Shown here: one piece after another, positions 56,266-64,000 of the stretch | How the letters are laid out: every line of letters begins with the position of its first letter | Position numbering within the stretch: position 1 is the first letter of the stretch | Source: Capnocytophaga catalasegens | GTDB lineage: Bacteria; Bacteroidota; Bacteroidia; Flavobacteriales; Flavobacteriaceae | Length of the DNA stretch: 64,000 nucleotides | Direction: 5' to 3' | NCBI RefSeq assembly: GCF_026005215.1 | Contig: NZ_BPMA01000031.1 | Location: forward strand, 1-64,000 | Translations under genes and position numbers: made by a program | Notes under the pieces: generated by a model | What the model was told of the DNA's origin: nothing | The model's input: only the letters and a program-made list of their open reading frames with translations | The model's database searches: none

Positions 56266-56295
56266 TTTGTAATAAAGGAAAAAGATGTATTTTTG
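56266..56295 (+). promoter_or_regulatory. Promoter of the fic gene inside the type I locus
   Basis: TTTG (56266-56269), 18-base spacer, TATTTTTG (56288-56295), 24 bases before the ATG. It suggests fic and hsdR can be transcribed separately from hsdM-rhuM-hsdS. Confidence 0.65.
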
Positions 56296-56319
56296 CATAA
56301 ACAATAAAAGCTTAAAAAT

Positions 56320-57432
56320 ATGAATGGTTTGGATACTTCAAGTGCAGTGCACTATCATTATGACAAATTTCCTCCACAAGGAGTAGACCTCAATCTATTG
56401 ATAGATAATCTATTGTTGGCTACCGAAGCAATGTCAAGGTTTGACCAAATACTGAAGAATATGCATAACAAAGAGGTTTTTCTGGCTCCTATGCGTGGTC
56501 AGGAGGCGGTTTTGTCGTCCAGAATGGAGGGGACTATCAGCACAATGGACGAAATTATGGAGTATCAGGAAGTGGATGCCAATGAACTCAATGTGCGTGC
56601 GGATATTATAGAAACAGTACTGTATCAGCGTACAATGCGAAATGCACAAAAGTCTATAGAAGAGGGTTATGAGCTCTCAGCCTCATTTATCCGAGCGATG
56701 CACCAACAACTGCTCAGCTTGGGAAGAGGAGCCGATAAAAATCCAGGTAAGTTTAAGCATCAGCAAAATTTCTTAGGTGATAAGATTACCAAAAAGATTT
56801 ATTTTATCCCGATTAGTCCCGAAAAATTATCAGACGGTTTGGATAAATGGAGTGAATTTATTGCCGTTTCATCGTTGCCAAATTTGATAAAAACAGCCAT
56901 TTTACATTTGGAGTTCGAGGCATTACACCCTTTTGAGGACGGCAATGGAAGAATTGGAAGAATGCTTATTCCGCTGTTGTTGTGGAAGTTTGGCTGTATC
57001 AATGCACCTCATTTTTATATCAGTAAGTTTTTTGAAAAAAATAAAGATGAATACATCCAACGTATGCGAGAAGTGTCAGCTACTAACAATTGGGATCAAT
57101 GGATAAATTTCTTTTTGAGAGCAGTAATAGAACAAGCCAACGAGAACCTTGCTACGGCTCAAAAAATCCAACTCTTTTACGAAGATATGAAAATAGCATT
57201 TGCCGACTCTACTTCTTCAAAATGGAGCGTACAAGTTTTGGATTATATTTTTGCCAATCCTATTTTCAAAAGCAATAGTTTTTATAGTAAAACGGGAATT
57301 CCTCAAGCAACAGGAATGAAAATTTTGAAAAAATTAGTTCAAGATAGTTTATTGATTATTAAAGAAGAAGGGGCAGGTAGCAAACCAACGCAATACTCTT
57401 TCGAGCCTTTGATGCGTCTGGTGAGGGTTTAG
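56320..57432 (+). CDS. Fic-domain AMPylase, class II with N-terminal inhibitory motif
   Basis: 370 residues. The N-terminal inhibitory motif SSRMEG (S66 to E70, G71) matches (S/T)xxxE(G/N) at the class II position. The FIC loop HPFEDGNGRIGRM starts at His204 with all catalytic residues. A C-terminal winged-helix segment (SKTGIPQATGMKILKKLVQD) suggests DNA binding or autoregulation. It lies between hsdS and hsdR with its own promoter, a placement repeated in many type I loci. Whether it acts on restriction subunits is unknown. Confidence 0.92.
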   Translation: MNGLDTSSAVHYHYDKFPPQGVDLNLLIDNLLLATEAMSRFDQILKNMHNKEVFLAPMRGQEAVLSSRMEGTISTMDEIMEYQEVDANELNVRADIIETVLYQRTMRNAQKSIEEGYELSASFIRAMHQQLLSLGRGADKNPGKFKHQQNFLGDKITKKIYFIPISPEKLSDGLDKWSEFIAVSSLPNLIKTAILHLEFEALHPFEDGNGRIGRMLIPLLLWKFGCINAPHFYISKFFEKNKDEYIQRMREVSATNNWDQWINFFLRAVIEQANENLATAQKIQLFYEDMKIAFADSTSSKWSVQVLDYIFANPIFKSNSFYSKTGIPQATGMKILKKLVQDSLLIIKEEGAGSKPTQYSFEPLMRLVRV

Positions 57433-57487
57433 AACTCAAAAAAACTTAGATACTTTTAGACATTAAAATATATAGCATAATAAAAAT

Positions 57488-60400
57488 ATGAGCACATACA
57501 ATACGATCACACAAACCAACAATTTTATTGTTTTAGATAAATACGAAAAAATAGACCAATCCCAAGCCTCTTACCAGACCGAGGCGGCTTTGGAGCGTGA
57601 GTTTATCCAAGACCTCATCAATCAGGGGTATGAATATCGCACCGATTTGACAACTACTACGGCATTGCTTGCCAATATACGAGAGCAATTACAAACACTC
57701 AATAATGTACAGTTTTCCGATACAGAGTGGGAGCGTTTTGTAGAGGAATACCTCGACAAACCCAGTGATACACTGGTAGATAAAGCCCAAAAAATACACC
57801 GCAATCATATTTATGATTTTGTATTTGATGATGGACATATACAGAATATTTATTTGGTAGATAAACAAAATGTTACTCGCAACAGTGTGCAGGTAATTTC
57901 TCAATTTGAACAAACGGGAAATCACACCAATCGTTATGATGTTACTATTTTGGTCAATGGTTTGCTGTTGGTGCAAGTTGAGTTAAAGAAAAGAGGTGTT
58001 GCCATTCGCGAGGCTTTCAATCAGGTACATCGTTACAGCAAGGAGAGTTTCAATTCCGAACATTCGTTGTTTAAATACATTCAGATTTTTGTCATTTCTA
58101 ACGGCACCGATACGCGGTACTTTGCCAATACCACCAAACGCGATAAAAATAGTTTTGACTTTACAATGAACTGGGCAAGGGCAAACAATGAAGCAATCAA
58201 AGACCTGAAAGATTTTACAGCAACTTTCTTTCAGAAAAATACAATGCTCAATATATTGCTCACTTATTCCGTATTGGACGAAAGAAATATTTTGATGATA
58301 ATGCGTCCGTATCAGATTGCGGCTACCGAACGCATTTTGTGGAAAATTCGTTCGTCGTATAAAAACAAAAATTGGGCAAAAAAAGAAGGATTTGGCTATA
58401 TATGGCACACCACAGGCTCGGGAAAAACGCTCACGAGTTTCAAGGCAGCTCAGTTGGCAACGCGACTAGACTTTATCGAAAAGGTATTTTTTGTGGTAGA
58501 TAGAAAAGATTTGGACTATCACACAATGAAGGAATACCAACGCTTTTCGCCCGATAGTGTCAATGGTTCGGCAAACACAGCAGGACTGAAAAAGAACATC
58601 GAAAAGAATGGTAATAAAATCATTGTTACTACTATTCAGAAGCTCAACAATCTGATGAAAAGCGAACCCAATTTGGAGATTTATCAAAAGCAAGTGGTTT
58701 TTATCTTTGACGAGTGCCATCGTTCTCAATTTGGTTTTACAGGTACGCCTATTTTCCCAGAAAATGCCATAGGAAGCGAAACTACAGCTGATGTCTTTGG
58801 AAGGGAACTCCATTTGTATGTCATTGCTGATGCTATTCGCGATGAAAAGGTATTGAAATTCAAGGTGGATTATAATAATGTGCGTCCTAAGTTTAAAGAG
58901 TTTGAAACGGAAAAAGACGAGGCAAAACTCAGTGCTGCCGAAAACAAAAAAGCACTCCTGCATCCGAACAGAATAAAGGAAATTTCGGAATATATTTTAA
59001 AGAATTTCCGCATCAAAACGCATCGAAATATAGCAGGAACATCAGGATTTAATGCGATGTTTGCCGTAAGTAGTATAGAAGCTGCCAAACTCTATTACGA
59101 GGAACTCAACAGATTGCAGAAAGACAGCGAAAAACCGCTAAAAATAGCCACCATCTATTCTTTTTCTGCCAATGAAGAACAAAGTGCCAAAGGCGATATA
59201 GAAGATGAAAACTTTGAACCTACCGCAATGGAAAGTTCTGCCAAAGAGTTTTTGACAAAAGTCATCAACGATTACAATGCGATGTTCAAAACCAGTTATA
59301 GCGTAGATGCCAAGCAGTTTCAAAACTATTATAAAGACCTTTCACAACGAGTAAAAGATAAAGAAATAGACCTGCTGATTGTGGTAGGAATGTTTTTGAC
59401 GGGATTTGACGCCCCTACTTTGAACACGCTTTTTGTGGATAAAAATTTGCGTTACCATGGGCTGATTCAGGCATATTCCAGAACCAACCGAATTTTGGAC
59501 AAAACCAAGCCTTTTGGGAATATCGTTACTTTCAGAGATTTAGAAAAAGCTACCATAGACGCCATTACTCTTTTTGGCAATACAAACACCAAAAATGTGG
59601 TATTGGAAAAAAGCTATACAGAATATTTAGAAGGCTTTACAGACATCGTTTCAGGACAAGCCAGAAGAGGTTTTATAGAGGTGGTGAACGAGTTGCAACA
59701 AAAATTTTCAAAACCTGATGAGATTATAAAAGAAAGCGACAAAAAAGAATTTGTAAAACTATTTGGGGAATATTTAAAGGTGGAAAACATACTCCAAAAC
59801 TACGATGAATTTACCTACTTAAAAAACTTTCAGTTGATTGATGCCAACGATACAGAAGTGGTAGAAAAGTTTAAGGAAGAAAATTTCTTGACCAATGAAG
59901 CCATCAAATTGATGAAAACGATTCCGGTCATTAGCGAGAGAATGGAGCAGGATTATCGTTCTACTTACAACGATATTCGTGAGTGGCTGAGAAATCAAAA
60001 AAGCGGAAACAGCAATGATGATGGTGGCAGCTTGATAGATTGGGAAGATGTGATTTTTGAAGTAGATTTGTTGAAATCGCAAGAAATCAATTTGGATTAT
60101 ATCTTCCAATTGATTTTCGGATACAATAAAAAGCGAAAAGACAAGGCAAGTTTAATAGAAGATGTTCGCCGTTTGCTTCGTTCGAGTTTAGACAATAGAG
60201 CTAAAGAGAGTTTGATAGTAGATTATATCAACGAGACCAATTTAGATGAGATACAAGACAAAGCAGCCCTTGTGGATTCGTTTTTTGCCTACGCACAGGA
60301 AAAACAAAAAGAAGAAGCGGACACACTTATCACTGATGAAAACCTAAACCAAGAAGCCGCAAAACGCTATATCACTAATTCTTTAAAGAAAGAATACGCC

Positions 60401-60541
60401 AGCGAAAACGGCACGGAACTCAATGCGGTATTACCCAAAATGAGTCCACTCAATCCGCAGTATGTAACGCTCAAACAACGCATATTCCGAAAGATTGCCG
60501 CTTTTGTAGAGAAATTTAAAGGTGTGGGCGGAGAGATATAG
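57488..60541 (+). CDS. hsdR: Type I restriction subunit HsdR, with a short segment missing near motif II
   Basis: Motor-nuclease subunit; EcoR124I-like. 1017 residues. The nuclease core has [20 protein letters not shown] (E-x-K). Walker A is [12 protein letters not shown] (about 309). Motif II is [10 protein letters not shown] (about 408), and the TGTP motif follows directly: [20 protein letters not shown]. In EcoR124I-type HsdR roughly 17 residues ending in another FG lie between QFG and FTGTP, so an in-frame deletion between repeated FG-coding DNA is likely. Downstream blocks [20 protein letters not shown] and [20 protein letters not shown] are intact. Translocation may be impaired. Confidence 0.92.
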   Translation: MSTYNTITQTNNFIVLDKYEKIDQSQASYQTEAALEREFIQDLINQGYEYRTDLTTTTALLANIREQLQTLNNVQFSDTEWERFVEEYLDKPSDTLVDKAQKIHRNHIYDFVFDDGHIQNIYLVDKQNVTRNSVQVISQFEQTGNHTNRYDVTILVNGLLLVQVELKKRGVAIREAFNQVHRYSKESFNSEHSLFKYIQIFVISNGTDTRYFANTTKRDKNSFDFTMNWARANNEAIKDLKDFTATFFQKNTMLNILLTYSVLDERNILMIMRPYQIAATERILWKIRSSYKNKNWAKKEGFGYIWHTTGSGKTLTSFKAAQLATRLDFIEKVFFVVDRKDLDYHTMKEYQRFSPDSVNGSANTAGLKKNIEKNGNKIIVTTIQKLNNLMKSEPNLEIYQKQVVFIFDECHRSQFGFTGTPIFPENAIGSETTADVFGRELHLYVIADAIRDEKVLKFKVDYNNVRPKFKEFETEKDEAKLSAAENKKALLHPNRIKEISEYILKNFRIKTHRNIAGTSGFNAMFAVSSIEAAKLYYEELNRLQKDSEKPLKIATIYSFSANEEQSAKGDIEDENFEPTAMESSAKEFLTKVINDYNAMFKTSYSVDAKQFQNYYKDLSQRVKDKEIDLLIVVGMFLTGFDAPTLNTLFVDKNLRYHGLIQAYSRTNRILDKTKPFGNIVTFRDLEKATIDAITLFGNTNTKNVVLEKSYTEYLEGFTDIVSGQARRGFIEVVNELQQKFSKPDEIIKESDKKEFVKLFGEYLKVENILQNYDEFTYLKNFQLIDANDTEVVEKFKEENFLTNEAIKLMKTIPVISERMEQDYRSTYNDIREWLRNQKSGNSNDDGGSLIDWEDVIFEVDLLKSQEINLDYIFQLIFGYNKKRKDKASLIEDVRRLLRSSLDNRAKESLIVDYINETNLDEIQDKAALVDSFFAYAQEKQKEEADTLITDENLNQEAAKRYITNSLKKEYASENGTELNAVLPKMSPLNPQYVTLKQRIFRKIAAFVEKFKGVGGEI

Positions 60542-60555
60542 AAACTTATTTTTAC

Positions 60556-60592
60556 AAAAAGGGCTACTCAAACATTTAGAGTAGCCCTTTTT
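60556..60592 (+). terminator. Terminator of the type I restriction locus
   Basis: AAAAAGGGCTACTC / GAGTAGCCCTTTTT, 14-bp perfect stem, 9-base loop, 15 bases past hsdR. It can act in both directions. Confidence 0.85.
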
Positions 60593-60675
60593 AGTATATC
60601 ATATATCTAAAACCTTTTAAGTACGCACAGAGTACATCTTCCCTCCGTTTTCCTTTTATTTTAGTCACTTATCCC

Positions 60676-61857
60676 TTACCCATTAACCTCACTGGGCAGT
60701 GGTGCTTTTAGTGCTTTACAAGTATCGGCATATGTTTTTGTAGCGTCTAATCCGAATATACTAAAAAGTTCCTCTTTTGTGGTGTGCCAAAGTGGGTTGC
60801 GTAGATCTTCTTTCCATATCCAATGGCTGTCGGAGATGGTACCGCCGTTGATTACACTTAATACCTCATAGTTGGCATAGGAAGGATTAAAGCCAATACT
60901 ATTATTTATGAAGGAATTAGCACTAATAGTTTGCTTCAGTGCATCACTTGCTCGGCGATTAAGCTCCTCGGTGGGTATTTCTAATTGGAGCAATCCCCAT
61001 TGCAAGGTTATCCTGTTTTCTTTTTCGTAAGGTGTGGTGGCAGTTTGGTAGAGAGACATCGGGAAGTCGTACAGCTCATCGGCAATAGGGTCATTGGCAA
61101 AAATCTCATATTCACCATAAAAGAACGCATTATCCATCATCATGGACGACGGAAGCACCGCTTGAGCCTTCAAAAGTTCCAAATCTACCTCTTTAGTAGG
61201 AGATGCATATGTAAAAAGTTGTACCAAAACAGGCTTACCCATTACCCAAAAGAGCTTATGTTCTGGGGGAAGCAGTTTACTCTTTCGCAGTTTGTCAATA
61301 TCCAGCAAAATTCTACCGAAACCATAAGCTGTACGACTAAGTTTGAATCGGAAATAATCGCCTTTTTTGAATTTGCAGTGCTTACGCTTCTGCTGTTTGA
61401 AATTTTCTATCGCTTCAAAATGATTTTCTGGTGAATTTTTAATAAAATCAGCTATCAAATTAGGCATTTTGCTACCTTTTACAATATCATTTTCCCAAAG
61501 CGAATCATAAAAAGTTAGCTGTGTGTCATTACTTGCTACTATCAACTCACCATAATCATACACAGCTAAATATACCCCTATGGGAGTGCGTTTCTCAAAG
61601 GTAGAAGCACTCAGTTTCTGCTCTTTGCCTCGTTCCGTTTTGGGGAGCAATATTTTACGATGGCGAGTAGCTTCGTTAAAGTGAAGTTCTTTATATTCTT
61701 TTTCGGTAGAGATAATTTGTCGCTTTATTATATCGCCGTCAAAATATAAGATAGTATCAGGGCGATGGCGATCACCTTGTAATATTACTCGCTCCCAAGT
61801 AGGGGAAATGGGGTCAAGACCGAAATATTTTCTTTGGTCGTTTGTTAGTTCGTACAT
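60676..61857 (-). CDS. Imm26-domain-like protein
   Basis: 393 residues, cytosolic. The middle third (about 162-275) resembles the Imm26 immunity domain: FKKGDYFRFKLSRTAYGFGR, then GKPVLVQLFTYASPTKEVDL. The N-terminal third (TNDQRKYFGLDPISPTWERV and FDGDIIKRQIISTEKEYKEL) and the C-terminal third (LLQLEIPTEELNRRASDALK) are not recognised; the family of large Imm26-containing proteins is poorly characterised. It starts 22 bases after the SWIM gene stop on the same strand, so the two are likely an operon. No toxin gene is adjacent in view. Confidence 0.65.
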   Translation of the reverse strand: MYELTNDQRKYFGLDPISPTWERVILQGDRHRPDTILYFDGDIIKRQIISTEKEYKELHFNEATRHRKILLPKTERGKEQKLSASTFEKRTPIGVYLAVYDYGELIVASNDTQLTFYDSLWENDIVKGSKMPNLIADFIKNSPENHFEAIENFKQQKRKHCKFKKGDYFRFKLSRTAYGFGRILLDIDKLRKSKLLPPEHKLFWVMGKPVLVQLFTYASPTKEVDLELLKAQAVLPSSMMMDNAFFYGEYEIFANDPIADELYDFPMSLYQTATTPYEKENRITLQWGLLQLEIPTEELNRRASDALKQTISANSFINNSIGFNPSYANYEVLSVINGGTISDSHWIWKEDLRNPLWHTTKEELFSIFGLDATKTYADTCKALKAPLPSEVNG

Positions 61858-61879
61858 CGATAATTTGTATAAAAATTAG

Positions 61880-63229
61880 TTACTTTTGAGCTTCGGTGTG
61901 GATTTTAACAGCCAAAATATGCTTACACAGCCCTCTGTTAGTCTTATGATTGGTATACCAGTTGCAAGTACATTGATAATGAAATCCATCGCCGATAACG
62001 ATATGCTTCACATCAGCGGTACCTTTCACTTCGGCTTTTATATAGTTTTCTGATTGCTCGATGATTTGCACCTCATTATTTTCGTTTAGCTTCCGTGCGT
62101 TCTCTAAGCGAGGGTTAAATTTTAGCAATCTTTGGAGCTTAAAGGGCAGTCGCCTATAAAAATAGCGGTTGTCCAAAGGGTTGTATCCCAATAAGCCCAA
62201 GCTGGAAAGCGTGTTTTGTAGCGTGTCCATCGTGGAAATGGCAATATCATTTTCTATCGCTACCATTGTAGGATTAAAAGTCTCGTTGGTTTTAAAAAAG
62301 TTGTTCAGCCCGATAACCCAATCTATAGGAACAGCATTGGTCATCGCACTTAGGGTGCGTCCTTCTCCTGAAAATCCTCTAAATACACTATCTGAAAGTA
62401 AGAAAAGCATATCCATATCTTTAAAATTAACTACAAAAGCTACACTTTGTTCACTCTCGTTGCTATATACGAATACACTCTCGCACAGCAGTAGCAAGTT
62501 TTGTACTACCGCCAGTCGGTGTATGCCTCCTATCTTCACAGCGTTAGGACTTGCCACAGGCGAAAAGCTATAAATGCCCCTTTTACTCAGATAATAATCT
62601 TGCTTTACGGGTGTTTTTGGTAGGGATTTAAAAAGTTGTATGGCTTCCATCTTGCTGAGTTTATAAGCCAAATCCATTTCCGATAGATACACCTGCACAT
62701 TACCCAAACCCTTTATCCATCTGTCTGGGAGGGCGACCTTCTTTTCTATTGATTTTTTAGTTTCTGTGATGATTTGCGTCTGCTTAGCTCCTACACTTAG
62801 GAACAACCGCTCTGATGCTGTTACCGAATTAAATGCTCGAACACTTTGGTCGTTAAAGTCGATATTGGTACATCCACTTTGTATAAATTCGCCATCAAGT
62901 CCGTCTTTATGAATATTCACGCGTGTATAAACGCTGTTACACGAAGAGAACGCCTCGAAGAGTAATTGCTGATTTCCTACCGATATAATAGGGTCTCGTA
63001 AGAAAACACGCACTTCAGGCGTAATAGCAAAATGCGAACGCACTACCTTAGCCAAAGCCGACAGGCACTTTGCTACCAAAAAGCTATGACGCATATTGCC
63101 CCAAAAGTAACACGACACGGCTTTATCTTCTGCCAATTCAGAACAATGCGAAAATATAAACTCTTTACTATTTGTCGTATCTTCTTTTAGCAAACTTGAG
63201 AAAGCGTATTGATATTCAAAGTCGTTCAT
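61880..63229 (-). CDS. SWIM zinc-finger protein
   Basis: 449 residues. A C-terminal SWIM motif, C-x-C-x(n)-C-x-H, appears as YQCTCNWYTNHKTNRGLCKH (about 420-440), predicted to bind zinc and nucleic acid or protein. The rest is a large domain with LPDRWIKGLGNVQVYLSEMD, YYLSKRGIYSFSPVASPNAV and IGGIHRLAVVQNLLLLCE, similar to SWIM proteins encoded beside MoxR-type ATPases and vWA proteins in bacterial conflict systems; those partners are not visible here. It is followed by the Imm26-like gene. Confidence 0.8.
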   Translation of the reverse strand: MNDFEYQYAFSSLLKEDTTNSKEFIFSHCSELAEDKAVSCYFWGNMRHSFLVAKCLSALAKVVRSHFAITPEVRVFLRDPIISVGNQQLLFEAFSSCNSVYTRVNIHKDGLDGEFIQSGCTNIDFNDQSVRAFNSVTASERLFLSVGAKQTQIITETKKSIEKKVALPDRWIKGLGNVQVYLSEMDLAYKLSKMEAIQLFKSLPKTPVKQDYYLSKRGIYSFSPVASPNAVKIGGIHRLAVVQNLLLLCESVFVYSNESEQSVAFVVNFKDMDMLFLLSDSVFRGFSGEGRTLSAMTNAVPIDWVIGLNNFFKTNETFNPTMVAIENDIAISTMDTLQNTLSSLGLLGYNPLDNRYFYRRLPFKLQRLLKFNPRLENARKLNENNEVQIIEQSENYIKAEVKGTADVKHIVIGDGFHYQCTCNWYTNHKTNRGLCKHILAVKIHTEAQK

Positions 63230-63332
63230 ATTTGGTATTTGTATGTTTTTTAGTTATGGATAGTTGTTGTTTTATATTTATTTTTGGGTATAAAAACGAT
63301 ATTCAGAAGTATTCTGTTAGGAATTAAAATAA

Positions 63333-63525
63333 GCTCCGACTCCTTTCAGCCTGACAGCGTATGAGTGTCACGCTGAGCGAAGTCGAAGCGTTTCTAATTT
63401 TTTAAATAATTTACCTCTATAAATAATAAACTTTTTTAAATGCTCCTAACTTTATCATTCTTAAATAGTAAATTGTATTATTTTGCCATAACTTACATAA
63501 GGCTTCGACTCCGCTCAGCCTGACA
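63333..63525. repeat. Dispersed Bacteroidota-type palindromic repeat, three copies
   Basis: GCTCCGACTCCTTTCAGCCTGACA (63333-63356) is followed by the inverted copy at 63366-63389, beginning TGTCACGCTGAGCG and ending AGTCGAAGC. A third copy at 63502-63525, beginning GCTTCGACTCCGCTCAGC, is in the first orientation. The first two can fold into a hairpin. Confidence 0.75.
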
Positions 63526-63552
63526 AATAAGCTATCTAAAAACCCAAAAATC

Positions 63553-64000
63553 CTACATCATATCTTCCGAAGGGGTAGGTTTTGGGTCTTGCTTTGGCGG
63601 AGTGGTTTTGCTCATTACCCCCAATGCCAATCGTTGTTTGTTAGCGTTCATTGTTTCGGTGATGAGTTTGTTCAGCAAATTGATGAAATTCATACTCTCG
63701 GCAGACTCGTGGAGCAAGTTCCCTGCAAAGGCAAACTTCGTTAGTCGGCGATATAGGGCGTTGGTTTCCTTTTTTACTTTCTTGAAACTCACTACCTTAT
63801 TAGCTAACTGACTTTCGGAGCGTCCTTCCGATAGGGTTTGGTAGGCTTTATTCTTTTCGTCTAACAAATCTAAGGTTTTTAGTAGCCCCAGAGTAACGAT
63901 ATGTTTTTTGTTTTCTGCCTTGTAGAGGTCGTTAGTCATTCCATTGATAAACTGTGTTTTCTGACGCATCGGAAAAGTCTGCACACCGATATAATTTTTG
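63553..64000 (-). CDS. DUF6261-family protein (partial, runs off the window)
   Basis: At least 149 codons; the frame is open to the window edge, so the true start is outside. IVTLGLLKTLDLLDEKNKAY, then SEGRSESQLANKVVSFKKVK and ETNALYRRLTKFAFAGNLL match the helical DUF6261 core, related to 19978-20721. The tail is proline-rich (TTPPKQDPKPTPSEDMM). Function unknown. Confidence 0.65.
   Translation of the reverse strand, partial: KNYIGVQTFPMRQKTQFINGMTNDLYKAENKKHIVTLGLLKTLDLLDEKNKAYQTLSEGRSESQLANKVVSFKKVKKETNALYRRLTKFAFAGNLLHESAESMNFINLLNKLITETMNANKQRLALGVMSKTTPPKQDPKPTPSEDMM

Overview
The window is AT-rich and gene-dense. It is bacterial chromosome from the Bacteroidota, most likely a Flavobacteriaceae member close to Capnocytophaga. 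Three things point there: a SusC/SusD locus with a hybrid two-component regulator; -7 boxes of the form TAnnTTTG in front of many genes, with no regular Shine-Dalgarno sequences; and lipoproteins and family-specific hypotheticals (DUF5017, DUF4832/4874, DUF6261, a BspA-type LRR lipoprotein). The genus is inference.

Region 1 (1-21 kb) is mostly housekeeping: glnS, pheS, dinB, a YfcC-type carrier, an RluB-type pseudouridine synthase, folE, cysS, hflX and a TPR/LuxR-type membrane regulator. Two scars interrupt it: a decayed paralogue of the 1896-2489 membrane protein, and a badly degraded IS5-like transposase at about 3.3-3.96 kb. A Fic protein followed by a complete type II restriction-modification set (methyltransferase, 72-aa protein, TdeIII-like nuclease) sits between folE and cysS.

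Region 2 (21-41.4 kb) is a polysaccharide utilisation locus: SusC, SusD, DUF5017 lipoprotein, an HTCS regulator, a GH31 enzyme and a DUF4874/DUF4832 protein. A DPP4-type peptidase and a GH29 alpha-L-fucosidase lie further along. The HTCS is cut by one in-frame TAG. A 16-bp direct repeat with 21-bp period lies just upstream of the susC -7 box and suits an AraC-type DNA-binding domain. A 42-bp-period minisatellite separates the HTCS from the GH31 gene.

Region 3 (41.4-44.6 kb) is housekeeping again: alr, an initiator tRNA-Met with a textbook promoter, and lysS.

Region 4 (44.6-64 kb) is accessory. It starts with a module flanked by 52-bp imperfect direct repeats: an unknown protein plus an R-S-E-type ADP-ribosyltransferase whose frame is interrupted at a dnaX-like A AAA AAG heptamer. 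Next comes a gene graveyard (broken heavy-metal efflux adaptor, truncated efflux tail, Fic fragment, frameshifted nuclease-like gene) beside a TolC/HlyD efflux pair. Then comes an EcoR124I-like type I restriction locus (hsdM, rhuM, hsdS, fic, hsdR). Its HsdS carries 12-bp spacer repeats, and its HsdR appears to lack a short segment between the DECH and TGTP motifs. The window closes with an Imm26-domain protein, a SWIM zinc-finger protein and a partial DUF6261 gene.

The best candidates for something undescribed are the repeat-flanked ADP-ribosyltransferase module and the Fic proteins embedded in both restriction loci.
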